Shown here: piece after piece, positions 25,864 to 35,405 of the stretch
How positions within the stretch are numbered: the stretch's first letter is position 1
Layout: each line of letters starts with the position of its first letter
Source of the DNA: Prolixibacteraceae bacterium
GTDB taxonomy: Bacteria > Bacteroidota > Bacteroidia > Bacteroidales > Prolixibacteraceae
Reading direction: 5' to 3'
Length of the DNA: 64,000 bases
Assembly: GCA_003506435.1 (NCBI GenBank)
Contig: DOAQ01000042.1
Span: 62,001 to 126,000, forward strand
Notes under the pieces: model-generated
Databases searched by the model: none
The model's input: the letters and a program-made list of their open reading frames with translations, nothing else
What the model was told of the DNA's origin: nothing
Made by a program: the position numbers and the translations under genes

Positions 25864-27465
25864 ATGAGAAACACAATAGTGATATTATTACTTATTTCTA
25901 GTGCAATTAGTTTATTTGCACAAAAGTATGTATCGGAAATACCACCTTTACCTGGGGAAAGATGGTATGGGGCTTTTACCGCGAAAGCAGCTTGTGGCAC
26001 TCCCCTAAAAGATATCCGGTTCCAACCCTTTGATGCCAACACGAATAAAAAAGACTTACATATCGAAAATCTCGGGAATCAGGCAGCTCCGCTTCTTTTA
26101 TCAAACAAGGGGCGCTATGTTTGGAGCGACGAGCCTTTTGCTTTTGAATTTAAAGAGGGTAATCTGATGTTATATTCCGAAAACGAAAAGATTGAATTTG
26201 CAGTTGATGGAAACACCTTGCGTGATGCCTATATTGCAGCTAAGAACAAACATTTTTCAGCTTCAGGAAAAACTCCAAACTCATTGATGTTTATGATGCC
26301 GCAATACAATACATGGATTGAACTTGGATGTAATCAAAATCAGAAGGACATCATTTTGTATGCAGACAATATAATGAAAAATGGTTTCCCAACAGGAGTT
26401 TTTATGATAGATGACCTTTGGCAAAAATATTACGGGGACTTTGAATTTGATGCTGCTAAATTTCCCGACCCCAAAGGAATGATTGACTATCTTCACTCAA
26501 AAGGGTTTAAGGTTATGCTGTGGCTGACCCCTTTTATAAGTCCTGACAGTTATGAGTTTAGATTACTGGAAAAAGAAGGCTGTTTGGTGCTAAAAAGAGA
26601 AAGTAACAACCCGGCGCTTATTAAGTGGTGGAATGGGTATAGTGCTTGTTTGGATTTGACCAATAGCAAAGCAATGGATTGGCTGAGAAACCAGTTGAAG
26701 AACCTGCAACAAAAATATGGCGTTGATGGGTTCAAATTTGATGCCGGAGATTTCTATTTTTATTCGCCGGAGACCACAAATGCAATCGGAGCTCAACAGT
26801 CGGAATTGTATGCAAAATTGGGAACTGAATTCGATTTTAATGAGTACAGGGCTTGCTGGAAAATGGGCAATCAGCCATTAGCTCAACGTTTGCAAGATAA
26901 GGCTTATTCTTGGGATGATCTTAAATTGCTTATACCCGATATGGTCTCAGCCGGTTTAATTGGACATTCTTTTACTTGTCCTGACATGATTGGTGGTGGA
27001 TTGAAATCGGATTTTGAGAATATCGATTACACTAAATTTGGGCAGGATTTGATGGTCCGTTCTACACAGACACAGACATTGATGCCGATGATGCAATTTT
27101 CTGTAGCTCCATGGCGAATTTTAGATGAAGAACATTTGGCATTGTGTCGGGAGGCAGCTATGTTACATGCAAAAATGGGTGGATATATTTATGAATTGGC
27201 ACAAATGGCTTCACAAGATGGCGAACCAATAGTCAGGCACATGGAATATGTTTTTCCCCATCAAGGATTCGAAGCTTGTAACGATCAATACATGCTCGGT
27301 GATCAGTATTTGGTTGCACCCATGATTGATCCGGGTGAAATCAGAGAGGTAAAATTGCCCATAGGAACCTGGATTGACGATCAAGGTGAAAAGTGTATGG
27401 GAGGACAAACAATAAAAGTAAACGTACCTCTTAACCGTCTGTGTTATTTTGTATTGCAGAAATAG
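25864..27465 (+). CDS. GH31-family glycoside hydrolase, secreted
   Basis: A 533-residue enzyme with a signal peptide (about 1-20, SLFAQ). The TIM barrel has FMIDDLWQKYYGDFEFD, FKVMLWLTPFISPDS, the nucleophile strand GVDGFKFDAGDFYF (D293) and the acid/base candidate GHSFTCPDMIGGG (D374), followed by QTLMPMMQFSVAPW and LVAPMIDPG near the C-terminus. Typical GH31 enzymes are 650-900 residues; this one has a reduced N-terminal beta-domain, as in several bacterial short forms. Activities in GH31 include alpha-glucosidase, alpha-xylosidase and alpha-galactosidase, and the D-A-G-D motif does not decide between them. It is followed 46 bases later by a DUF4832 gene, probably co-transcribed. Confidence 0.92.
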   Translation: MRNTIVILLLISSAISLFAQKYVSEIPPLPGERWYGAFTAKAACGTPLKDIRFQPFDANTNKKDLHIENLGNQAAPLLLSNKGRYVWSDEPFAFEFKEGNLMLYSENEKIEFAVDGNTLRDAYIAAKNKHFSASGKTPNSLMFMMPQYNTWIELGCNQNQKDIILYADNIMKNGFPTGVFMIDDLWQKYYGDFEFDAAKFPDPKGMIDYLHSKGFKVMLWLTPFISPDSYEFRLLEKEGCLVLKRESNNPALIKWWNGYSACLDLTNSKAMDWLRNQLKNLQQKYGVDGFKFDAGDFYFYSPETTNAIGAQQSELYAKLGTEFDFNEYRACWKMGNQPLAQRLQDKAYSWDDLKLLIPDMVSAGLIGHSFTCPDMIGGGLKSDFENIDYTKFGQDLMVRSTQTQTLMPMMQFSVAPWRILDEEHLALCREAAMLHAKMGGYIYELAQMASQDGEPIVRHMEYVFPHQGFEACNDQYMLGDQYLVAPMIDPGEIREVKLPIGTWIDDQGEKCMGGQTIKVNVPLNRLCYFVLQK

Positions 27466-27511
27466 CCAAATCGGTTAAAACATTAACAATTGCTTTAAAA
27501 ACAAATTATAT

Positions 27512-28969
27512 ATGAAAAAAAACACCACCATGATCAATCATTTGCTTCAGATGGCTCTTTTGGCTTACCTTATTCCATTGTATTCTTACTCTCAAAACCC
27601 CGATCACTTAATCGTTATCAAACCTCAGGAGATCAACGATGTTCTGACAAATCCAGGAATGGGTTTCATGACATTTCAAAGGTTCAACGGGGATGATTTA
27701 AATGAAGGAATGGGATGGACTGAAGGTTTCCCAATTAATTATCAAACATTTGATGGTGATCTTACCAATAAGAACCATCCGCCAACTACTATCGCATATT
27801 GGAGAATCTATTGGAAATTTCTTGAACCTGAAATGGGAAAATACCAATGGCAAATGATAGATAAAGCGCTGGAGGTTGCCAGATCAAGGGGACAAAGCCT
27901 TCTTCTGCGTATTGCTCCTTATGGAACTGGAACTGAGACTGATGTTCCTGAGTGGTACCGGAAAATTGTAGGATCAAACAAGAACTGGAAGTACAACAAT
28001 CCGGCTAATGCATGGCTGGTAGATCCCGAAGATCCAAGATATAATGAATATTTTGGTGGAATGATAAGGGCTTTGGCTGACAGATATGATGGACATCCTG
28101 ACCTTGAAGCTGTTGATATTTCAATTGTTGGCGCCTGGGGTGAAGGTGCAGGTTCAGAGCTACTTAGTCAACCGACCAGGGAAAATCTAATCAATGCGTA
28201 TACCGATTCGTTTAGAAAGACCCCATTGATTGCCTTGCTGATGGATAAAAAAACGAATCTGTATGCAGATTCCAGGATTAATGTCGGTTGGCGCGTTGAT
28301 TGCCTTGGCGACCTTGGATTTTGGGCTGCCGAGCAGAATGGATGGAGCCACATGAATGATTTTTATCCCAGAGAGATTATTAACTGTAATGTACAGGAAG
28401 ATTGGAACAAATCACATATTAGTTTTGAAATTTGTGGTACATTTTTATCATGGCGTGACAAACAGAAGTATAACAGAGAACAGGTGCAATATATATTTGA
28501 TCAATCACTAAAATGGCACATTTCCTCATTCAATGCAAAATCCTCTCCTGTTCCCGAAGAATGGCAAGATCTTGTTGACGAATGGCTTAGAAAAATGGGG
28601 TACCGTTATTTACTAAGAAGATTCACCTATCCTGAAGCGGTTCAGCAAAACGGGAAGTTAGTGTTTACCACTTGGTGGGAAAACAAAGGTGTCGCTCCCT
28701 GCTATAAGGATTATACAATGGCAATCCGACTGAAAACAACTGGCAGGGAAGAAGTATTTGTAACCGATGCAAATGTAAAAGAATGGTTGCCCGGGGATAT
28801 TGTATATGACAATGCCATTTTTATTCCTTCAAATTTCCCATTAGGGGCTTGTGATGTTCAGGTGGCAATTGTTGATAAGATAAAACATGAACCCAGAGTA
28901 AATTTGGCTATTGAAGGAAAGAATAGTGACGGGTGGTACCAATTAGGAAAGATCAGCATCGTAAGGTAG
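27512..28969 (+). CDS. DUF4832-family secreted protein, second intact copy
   Basis: A 485-residue protein with a signal peptide (to about residue 28, PLYSYSQ). As in the 14074-15576 paralogue it starts its mature region with a DVLTNPGMGFMTFQRF motif where the other has VLKNPYKGWYHH, and shares IAYWRIYWKFLEPEMGKYQW, AVDISIVGAWGEGAGS and WWENKGVAPCYKDY. The WxxLEPExGxYxW and GxWGEG motifs are conserved between the two, so they probably mark the active or binding site of a barrel domain; the C-terminal ~130 residues are the DUF4832 beta-sandwich. Identity between the paralogues looks low, suggesting different ligands. It is downstream of GH31 in the same orientation. Confidence 0.85.
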   Translation: MKKNTTMINHLLQMALLAYLIPLYSYSQNPDHLIVIKPQEINDVLTNPGMGFMTFQRFNGDDLNEGMGWTEGFPINYQTFDGDLTNKNHPPTTIAYWRIYWKFLEPEMGKYQWQMIDKALEVARSRGQSLLLRIAPYGTGTETDVPEWYRKIVGSNKNWKYNNPANAWLVDPEDPRYNEYFGGMIRALADRYDGHPDLEAVDISIVGAWGEGAGSELLSQPTRENLINAYTDSFRKTPLIALLMDKKTNLYADSRINVGWRVDCLGDLGFWAAEQNGWSHMNDFYPREIINCNVQEDWNKSHISFEICGTFLSWRDKQKYNREQVQYIFDQSLKWHISSFNAKSSPVPEEWQDLVDEWLRKMGYRYLLRRFTYPEAVQQNGKLVFTTWWENKGVAPCYKDYTMAIRLKTTGREEVFVTDANVKEWLPGDIVYDNAIFIPSNFPLGACDVQVAIVDKIKHEPRVNLAIEGKNSDGWYQLGKISIVR

Positions 28970-29155
28970 CTTCCATTGTAGAGTGGGAATTCAATAAATT
29001 AATTTTAGTACTGAAACAATTTTAATAACGACTATTTTTTCTGACGTTAAAATTGCAGGGGACAAAAATGGCTTTAGTATTTAAATCTTTCATCTCACAT
29101 CGCACACAATGTTTTGAAAGGCATTTTTGTTCCAGAAAATTGCAGAGACGATGTA

Positions 29156-29190
29156 TTTGTTTTTTTATAAGGTTATTTCTCCTATTTTTG
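29156..29190 (+). promoter_or_regulatory. Candidate promoter of the DeoR/EamA genes
   Basis: TTTG (29156-29159) and TATTTTTG (29183-29190) resemble the Bacteroidota -33 and -7 boxes, with a spacer of 23 bases, slightly longer than the usual 19-21. The start codon is 76 bases further on. Confidence 0.4.
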
Positions 29191-29265
29191 TAAATTACAA
29201 CTCGCAACAACGATTTGTAAGTAATTCCCAAATCATTAGAAATTATTATAAAATAATAAATCAAT

Positions 29266-30051
29266 ATGGACAGATCATTTAGTAAATCCACGGTTTCCAG
29301 AAGAGCAAAAATCCTTGAAGAACTCGAATTGAAAGGACAGGTATTAGTTCGCGAATTGAGTAAAATGTTTAATATAAGTGAAGTTACAATCCGAAATGAC
29401 TTAACTCATCTTGAGAAGCAGAATATGTTAATCCGTGCCAGAGGTGGCGCCATAAAGATTAAGTATCACATGATGGGGTCTGATTCATCTTTCTCCGAAA
29501 AACAAAAAGAATTTCAGAAAGAGAAACAACTAATTACGAAAGAAGCCATTAAGCTAATTGAAGACGGAGATACTATTGTACTGGATTCGGGAACAACGAC
29601 AACGGAAATAGCTAAAAACCTCGAACAGTTTAAAAATCTTACAATCATTACGAATGCCCTTAATATTGCGATCATTCTGTCTGAATACGAGGGGTTTAAT
29701 ATTTTTATGCCTGGGGGGTCCTTGCGCAAAAAATCGTTATCATTGGTTGGAGTACTTGCGGATGAAAATTTTGAAAAATTCTATTGTGATAAACTTTTCC
29801 TTGGAGCTGATGGTTTTGACACAACACATGGTTTATCTACGCCCAACTCCGAAGAAGCTCACCTTAACCAGATAATGATCAAGATTGCTAAAAAAGTGAT
29901 TGTGGTAGCTGATTCAAGAAAATTTGAGAGAAGACGCTTTGCTTTTATTGGACCGATATCAGATATTGATGTTGTAATTACTGACTCGGGCATTAAAGAA
30001 GACGATAAAAAGCGTTTGGAAAAAAGCGGGGTAGAAGTAATAGTCTCATAA
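29266..30051 (+). CDS. DeoR/GlpR-family transcriptional regulator
   Basis: A 261-residue regulator. The N-terminal winged helix-turn-helix lies at about residues 12-65 (RRAKILEELELKGQVLVRELSKMF, NISEVTIRNDLTHLEKQNMLIRARGGA). The DeoR sensor domain (about 85-245) shows the sugar-phosphate isomerase-like fold with LDSGTTTTEIAKNL, the VVADSRKFERRRFAF segment and LFLGADGFDTTHGLSTPN. Such repressors respond to phosphorylated sugars. The EamA transporter gene follows 38 bases later in the same direction, so regulator and transporter are probably one operon. The sugar kinase at 12068 could supply a cognate effector, but this is only a guess. Confidence 0.94.
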   Translation: MDRSFSKSTVSRRAKILEELELKGQVLVRELSKMFNISEVTIRNDLTHLEKQNMLIRARGGAIKIKYHMMGSDSSFSEKQKEFQKEKQLITKEAIKLIEDGDTIVLDSGTTTTEIAKNLEQFKNLTIITNALNIAIILSEYEGFNIFMPGGSLRKKSLSLVGVLADENFEKFYCDKLFLGADGFDTTHGLSTPNSEEAHLNQIMIKIAKKVIVVADSRKFERRRFAFIGPISDIDVVITDSGIKEDDKKRLEKSGVEVIVS

Positions 30052-30089
30052 ACTCAACTTACTGTTATTTAGCTTTTTAAAATTTACTT

Positions 30090-30956
30090 ATGACCAAAAG
30101 GCCTTGGTTATTGTTTGCTCTCATCACTACGGTGTTTTGGGGCATTTGGGGAGCTTTAACCGAAATTCCGGAAAAATCAGGGTTTCCTGCTACCCTCGGA
30201 TATATTATCTGGTCTCTCACCATGATACCTTGTGCTATTGCTGGCTTGGCAGTAATTAAATGGAAGCTGGAGCGTGATTATAAGTCTGTTATATACGGCA
30301 TGATTATCGGACTACTTGGAGCTGGTGGACAATTATTATTGTTTCATGCTTTGGTAAAAGGACCAGCTTATCTTGTTTTTCCAATTATTTCATTATCGCC
30401 AATGGTGACGGTTATTATATCTATCATCTTCTTACATGAAACTACTTCTAAACGTCATTGGATAGGGATTTCTTTAGCGTTGATTTCCATTTTGTTGATG
30501 TCCTATCAAGAACCGCATAGTGATAATAAATTTGGAGGTTATCTGTGGTTTATCCTTGCCCTTTTTGTTTTTATGGCATGGGGAATTCAGGCCTTTTTTA
30601 TGAAGATTGCAAATAACAGGATGAAAGCCGAAAGTATTTTCTTTTATATGATGATTTCAGGACTTCTTTTATCGCCGTTTGCTTACATGATGACCGATAT
30701 ATCCCAACCAATAAACTGGGGGTTTAAAGGGCCTTATCTTGCTGCGATGATTCAAGTACTTAACGCTATAGGCGCACTGATGTTGGTATATGCAATTCGG
30801 TATGGGAAAGTTATTATTGTTGCGCCACTTGCTAATGCTGTTGCACCAATTATTACAATCATCCTTTCATTGATCATCTATGCAGTAATCCCCAATCCTA
30901 TAATTATTTTTGGAATGTTGATTGCAATGATAGCCGTTTATTTGATTGCCGAATAA
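30090..30956 (+). CDS. EamA/DMT-superfamily transporter
   Basis: A 288-residue integral membrane protein with about ten hydrophobic segments arranged as two EamA repeats: the first includes LLFALITTVFWGIWGAL, the second FILALFVFMAWGIQAFFM. The conserved PAYLVFPIISLSPMVTVIISIIFLHE and APLANAVAPIITIILSL segments are the helix-forming tails of the repeats. It belongs to the drug/metabolite transporter superfamily and probably moves a small metabolite or sugar across the inner membrane. It follows a DeoR regulator, which suggests a carbohydrate-related substrate. It ends 459 bases before GH20, which has its own promoter. Confidence 0.9.
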   Translation: MTKRPWLLFALITTVFWGIWGALTEIPEKSGFPATLGYIIWSLTMIPCAIAGLAVIKWKLERDYKSVIYGMIIGLLGAGGQLLLFHALVKGPAYLVFPIISLSPMVTVIISIIFLHETTSKRHWIGISLALISILLMSYQEPHSDNKFGGYLWFILALFVFMAWGIQAFFMKIANNRMKAESIFFYMMISGLLLSPFAYMMTDISQPINWGFKGPYLAAMIQVLNAIGALMLVYAIRYGKVIIVAPLANAVAPIITIILSLIIYAVIPNPIIIFGMLIAMIAVYLIAE

Positions 30957-31305
30957 AACTTTTCTATTTCCCTTTCTATCTATATATCTGATCAATATAT
31001 AAATGATAAAAGCCATTGAATATTACGGCATTTTAAGGATTTTTGAGTTATATATCCTCATGTTTCACTGCCTGTCTCAATATAAATTCTAACCAAATGC
31101 TTTTTTATATCATTTCGAATAGGCTTAATGTTGATAAAATTCATCGGTATACCATTCCTGATTATCCTCCATTTTTTTAACTTTTTCGATTACGTCATGT
31201 ATCTTCAAAAATGCAGTCCGGATATAAAATAAGGATTTAAATAGGTCCGGATTTATATTACTATTAATTATCTTTGAATAATTTAATGAAAGATTTTGAT
31301 TCACA
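30957..31305. other. Intergenic stretch before the GH20 promoter
   Basis: AT-rich DNA with no supported gene. An 85-codon minus-strand frame (31125-31382) overlaps the GH20 promoter and has no recognisable protein features. Confidence 0.6.
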
Positions 31306-31336
31306 TTTGGAAAGTATATGAAATTATATATTTTTG
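31306..31336 (+). promoter_or_regulatory. Near-perfect Bacteroidota promoter for GH20
   Basis: TTTG at 31306-31309 and TATTTTTG at 31329-31336, separated by 19 bases, match the TTTG-N19-21-TAnnTTTG consensus. Transcription would begin near 31343, giving a 5' leader of about 70 bases before the ATG at 31416. Confidence 0.7.
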
Positions 31337-31415
31337 TAAAGAAACAATATGAAATAAAAGCCACTATGGACTCAGAATCCATAGTTTAATGATAACGATA
31401 TAAAACTTATAAACC

Positions 31416-33590
31416 ATGACTACCAGAGTGAATTACAACTTTCGGACATTACTCTTTCCCTTGATATTCTTGTTTTTATCAACCTCGGTCAATCTATTAC
31501 ACGCCAGTGAATTATCCAATCTTGGATTACATGTCATACCTTATCCCCAAAAAGTTAAAGTCGGTGGTTCTGATTTTACATTCAAGAATGAAATAACAAT
31601 AGTGCTGGATAAAGATCATTCTGTTCCTGATCGCTTCACGGCTGAAGAATTGATAAGAGATTTGAAAAACGAATGGAATATCATGGCTAAAATAGGAGTT
31701 AGAAAAAACAGTCCATCTATCATTCTAACTCGTCATCGTGCTACCAAGTCGTTAAAAGAGCAGGGATATCAGATTACCGCGAAAGAAGGGGAATTACAAG
31801 TAATAGCAAATGGAGAAGTCGGTTTGTTTTATGGAACCCAGACTCTGCTTCAGCTTATCCTGCAAGACAATAACGGGTGTAGAATTCCCGGACTGGTTAT
31901 AACCGATTGGCCAAGCATTATGAACCGCGCAATTCACTACGACACCAAACATCATCAGGACAAGGCATCTTATGTAAAATCATTCATTAAAGACTTGTCA
32001 AGGTATAAAGTGAATATGCTTGTATGGGAATGGGAAGACAAGTTTGCCTATCCAAGTCATCCAGAGATTGGAGCACCAGGTGCTTTCTCCATTGAAGAAA
32101 TGAAGGACTTTACCAGGTATGCCAAACAATACCATATTCAAATAGTACCACTGGTCCAAGGTCTTGGGCACGTGAGTTTTATTCTGAAATTTCCTCAGTA
32201 CAAACATTTACGGGAGATAGAATCTTCAAACTGGGAATTTTGTCCACTAAAGGAAGGAACCTATAATTTGCTTTTTGATTTATGGAAAGATGCAATTGAT
32301 GCCACCCCCGGTTCCGCTTATATTCATATTGGGTCTGATGAAACCTTTGAGTTGGCTGCTTGTGAAAATTGTAAAGCAAAATCTGAAGAAATAGGGAAAA
32401 GTGGGCTGTACCAATTATTTGTCAATAAAGCCACCGAATACTTAAAATCAAAAGGCAGAAAAGTGATGGCCTGGGAAGCGCCAATGGGATGGACTGTGGG
32501 CGAATCACCTGCAATAGGAATCAGTCCTGTCAAAGGTCTCGTTTTTACGGAAAGTTATAATTATGAAACACCTGGCTATTCTTACGCAAAAGAAGCAAGA
32601 TCGCTAGGTTTTGAAGTATTTGCTTATGATCCGAATCCCGGAGTAGTCCCCATGATGATCCCTTATACATTTGAAAAAAGCGAGGAAGGTGAGATACAGG
32701 AGGGTAGCCTGGAAAAATCATATAAGTTCCTTTGTTCAGCCGCCCGTTCTGGATCATTCAGCGGGATGATTAGTACCTCGTGGGATGATAGTGGCCTTCA
32801 TAATCAGGCGTGGATGATGCATTTCATCAGCGCTGCCGCCTATTCTTGGAACGGCGACAACCCATCGCTTGATGAATTCAGGGAATCGTATTATTCCAGT
32901 TATTACGGTCAACAGCAAACCAACATGAATGAGCTTTTCAAACTCCTGAATGAAGGTGTTTACTATTACGCAGGAACTATGGAACGAAATGTGTGGCATT
33001 ACGGAGAAATCGGACAAACCCATCTCCCCGATCTTCCAAGAAGTGATGCCCTCGAATATGATCCATTCTGGAACACTAAGTATAAGGAAGAAGTCAACCT
33101 GTCGGAAGTGATCTTGTCCAAAATGAACAAAGCGTTGCAGATTATTGAAGACAACAAAAAATCAGCGATCAGGCATAAATACGATCTGGATGTTTTCAGA
33201 ACTTGTGCTGAATTGATTAAACATACCTGCATGACTTACCTAGACCTGTCGAATCTCGAATACACCATTAAAGAGGCTCATGTCAACCGATATGTTGACT
33301 ATAACGTTTCACTTATGAACTTATTAAAGGCTCAACAAATCGTCGAAAATTCACTCAAAAGAAGGGAAGTTGTATTTAATGACCTGGTGTCAACCTGGGA
33401 AGAGACCAGATTACCTAAAGGCTACTCGACAAATGATAAACCATACTTTTATATGCAGGACCGGGCACGCCATTTTGCCAACCGTAGGGCTGATATGTCT
33501 TTTTTAATTTATGATGAGCAATTGCTGGATATAGAAGGCTATCTCGACAAATTAAAAACCTACATTGATTATTTCAAAACCTTGAATTAG
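31416..33590 (+). CDS. GH20-family beta-N-acetylhexosaminidase-like enzyme
   Basis: A 724-residue secreted protein with a signal peptide (about 1-28). The GH20b domain lies at about 35-150 (HVIPYPQKVKVGG, GLFYGTQTLLQLI). The catalytic TIM barrel follows from about 165 (MNRAIHYDTKHHQDKASYVKSFI) and contains the acid/base pair in YIHIGSDETFEL (D308-E309), used for substrate-assisted catalysis on N-acetylated sugars. The C-terminal ~230 residues are helical and unassigned. GH20 members remove terminal GlcNAc or GalNAc, or cleave related hexosaminides. This one is longer than minimal enzymes and resembles versions attached to glycan loci. It has its own strong promoter and converges on the gene at 33709. 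Confidence 0.9.
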   Translation: MTTRVNYNFRTLLFPLIFLFLSTSVNLLHASELSNLGLHVIPYPQKVKVGGSDFTFKNEITIVLDKDHSVPDRFTAEELIRDLKNEWNIMAKIGVRKNSPSIILTRHRATKSLKEQGYQITAKEGELQVIANGEVGLFYGTQTLLQLILQDNNGCRIPGLVITDWPSIMNRAIHYDTKHHQDKASYVKSFIKDLSRYKVNMLVWEWEDKFAYPSHPEIGAPGAFSIEEMKDFTRYAKQYHIQIVPLVQGLGHVSFILKFPQYKHLREIESSNWEFCPLKEGTYNLLFDLWKDAIDATPGSAYIHIGSDETFELAACENCKAKSEEIGKSGLYQLFVNKATEYLKSKGRKVMAWEAPMGWTVGESPAIGISPVKGLVFTESYNYETPGYSYAKEARSLGFEVFAYDPNPGVVPMMIPYTFEKSEEGEIQEGSLEKSYKFLCSAARSGSFSGMISTSWDDSGLHNQAWMMHFISAAAYSWNGDNPSLDEFRESYYSSYYGQQQTNMNELFKLLNEGVYYYAGTMERNVWHYGEIGQTHLPDLPRSDALEYDPFWNTKYKEEVNLSEVILSKMNKALQIIEDNKKSAIRHKYDLDVFRTCAELIKHTCMTYLDLSNLEYTIKEAHVNRYVDYNVSLMNLLKAQQIVENSLKRREVVFNDLVSTWEETRLPKGYSTNDKPYFYMQDRARHFANRRADMSFLIYDEQLLDIEGYLDKLKTYIDYFKTLN

Positions 33591-33708
33591 GGTCAATTTT
33601 TCTGTTGCATTGTGTTCCAAAAGCCAATGCACCGCTTGCAAGAGCTGCTGTTGTAAAAAAAATCCCTTCTTTTCATAGTGTCTATCTATAAATATTCAGC
33701 ATCCATAT

Positions 33709-34296
33709 TCATCGGGGTACTGTTTTCCCATATACTTCAATCCAATCGAGCCTTGAACAGGCCTTGCTTTGTCCTCCTCGCATCAAATCGGTAAACCCAA
33801 TCTCACTAACCCTGCCGATATTCGGATGGTCCACAGGTAAACCTTCGGTTACTGAAACAATATCCAATTCATACCAATTCATGTCTGACAGGTTAAATTC
33901 GCAAATCCGCCAGTCAGATGATTGTCCATCACATTGATCACTGACGAGCCACGTTCCGTCAGCAAGTTTAAGAATAATATGCAAATTCCGAAACCCGCTT
34001 TGCTTTGACCTCCATAAAATTTTCGCATTGGTACTCAAGTCTACATAATTCTTGGGGTCCATCAGGGTGACAGCCCAATTATTCAGGCATAGCCCTGACC
34101 AGACATAATAGGGATCGTCAACAGGATGGTCATGGTTGCTTTTTTTAATACTATCACTACCCAAACCGTAAAGATTCATTATCAGGTTTTTGTTCGAAAC
34201 ATGATCTTGCGTAACCGGTGTGGCTGCCGGGGTTTCTTTCCAGTCTTCCCTGAAAAAAATTGATGGTTGACATGATAAATGCTTTAAGTATTTAAT
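33709..34296 (-). CDS. Small PUL-associated lipoprotein-like beta-domain protein with unclear start
   Basis: The frame is open from 34296 to a stop at 33709. The first ATG (34179) is internal: conserved-looking sequence precedes it (LSCQPSIFFREDWKETPAATPVT), where LSC looks like a lipobox with a lipidated Cys and FFREDWKETPAATP the start of the mature domain. No ATG, GTG or TTG lies in the open part upstream, so the signal peptide has been lost, frameshifted or begins with a rare codon such as ATT. The domain itself (DDPYYVWSGLCLNNWAVTL, AKILWRSKQSGFRNLHIILKLADGTWLVSDQ, EIGFTDLMRGG...CSRLDWIEVYG) looks complete and galactose-binding/CBM-like. Similar ~190-residue proteins accompany glycan loci; their function is unknown. 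Confidence 0.65.
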   Translation of the reverse strand: MKYLKHLSCQPSIFFREDWKETPAATPVTQDHVSNKNLIMNLYGLGSDSIKKSNHDHPVDDPYYVWSGLCLNNWAVTLMDPKNYVDLSTNAKILWRSKQSGFRNLHIILKLADGTWLVSDQCDGQSSDWRICEFNLSDMNWYELDIVSVTEGLPVDHPNIGRVSEIGFTDLMRGGQSKACSRLDWIEVYGKTVPR

Positions 34297-34529
34297 TTAA
34301 AAAGCCATTGGTACAAGATTGAATCAGAAAACAGCACCTGTATCTTGCTAATTCTGTTGTCATACCCCGTTCGTTTACAACTTGGTATTGTCTTGGGGTA
34401 AGATACAAAGAAATAGCATTATCATATTAATGATCTAAAAATAGATATCAATGGACATGTACACAAACCTTTATTGGAAAGTGATTCCGGCGATTGTTAA
34501 AGTCAAGACCAGTATGAGATAAACTCTGT

Positions 34530-35402
34530 TTAGTCCTGTTTGAGGGGACCAATATATTTAGTTGAAACAACAACATCGTCAAATAACACCTTGTCTATTT
34601 CTCCCGGGGTACCTTTTGTCATATAGTAGCCAAGTTTGAAAAAATTAATCTTCAACTGATCGGAGTTACGCCATTGAAATCCTTCAAAGCAACCAGTGCC
34701 AGGCGATTGGATAAATTCGTCCCACTTCCAGTAACCTTCGGGGAACCCTCTGCCAAGGTGGATTATTTTTTTGCCATTTACCCAGAAGGCCTGTTCTCCA
34801 TTTGACAGTTCAACTGGATTGTTCAATATGATCATGATTTCCATACAAATCCACTCACCATGAATAATTTTCGCAGGAGGATTTGGATTGAACGAATTAC
34901 CCCAGAAAAAGTTTGGATCGGAATAACCGTGCATATTCATCCAATAGGTGTAAAAATCCCATGTCCAATCTCCGGTGGGCTCAACTCCGCTATTAAACTT
35001 TTCGTCCCCTTTGGGTTTAATACCAGCCCGGCCAATCGGCCATTTTGAAGGTGGATTTAGTCCGCCCATACCCACAAAGTGATGAACTTTGCTGTATTTG
35101 GTGATAAATTTCACATAAAAGCGGGCATACAATGTATCGAAACCTTCCGGAAACATTTTATATAAAAAACCACCATTATCTGCGCCTGGTGTATAAGTCA
35201 TCATCAGCGACTGTTTCCCTTTACTTTCCGATGGACAATCAGCGGAAAACGACATACCTTCCGGATTGTAGGTATCATCCCAGTTTTGTGTCATTCTTTC
35301 TTTCGAACCAGACTCAAAATCTTCACTAAACACAATCCCTTTTTTTTGTGCTGAGAGGCTTAGGGTTGATAGGAGTGCAAAAAATAAGATAAATATTTTC
35401 AT
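34530..35402 (-). CDS. Secreted polysaccharide-lyase-14-like beta-sandwich protein
   Basis: A 290-residue protein with a signal peptide (about 1-18, LSLSAQ). Its concanavalin-like body begins IVFSEDFESGSKERMTQNWDD and includes YARFYVKFITKYSKVHHFVGMGG, IHGEWICMEIMIILNNP, GEQAFWVNGKKIIHLG and LFDDVVVSTKYIGP, a pattern seen in PL14-like and related lyase/hydrolase domains. The ending strand resembles that of the truncated protein at the left window edge. Depolymerisation of an acidic polysaccharide is possible, but catalytic residues are not certain. It follows the Gfo/Idh/MocA gene by 3 bases on the minus strand and shares that operon. Confidence 0.75.
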   Translation of the reverse strand: MKIFILFFALLSTLSLSAQKKGIVFSEDFESGSKERMTQNWDDTYNPEGMSFSADCPSESKGKQSLMMTYTPGADNGGFLYKMFPEGFDTLYARFYVKFITKYSKVHHFVGMGGLNPPSKWPIGRAGIKPKGDEKFNSGVEPTGDWTWDFYTYWMNMHGYSDPNFFWGNSFNPNPPAKIIHGEWICMEIMIILNNPVELSNGEQAFWVNGKKIIHLGRGFPEGYWKWDEFIQSPGTGCFEGFQWRNSDQLKINFFKLGYYMTKGTPGEIDKVLFDDVVVSTKYIGPLKQD

Positions 35403-35405
35403 TTC

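Noticed and set aside
31125..31382. 85-codon minus-strand frame before GH20
   Set aside because: It overlaps a near-consensus promoter, is low complexity (N, I, F, Y-rich) and has no recognisable domain.
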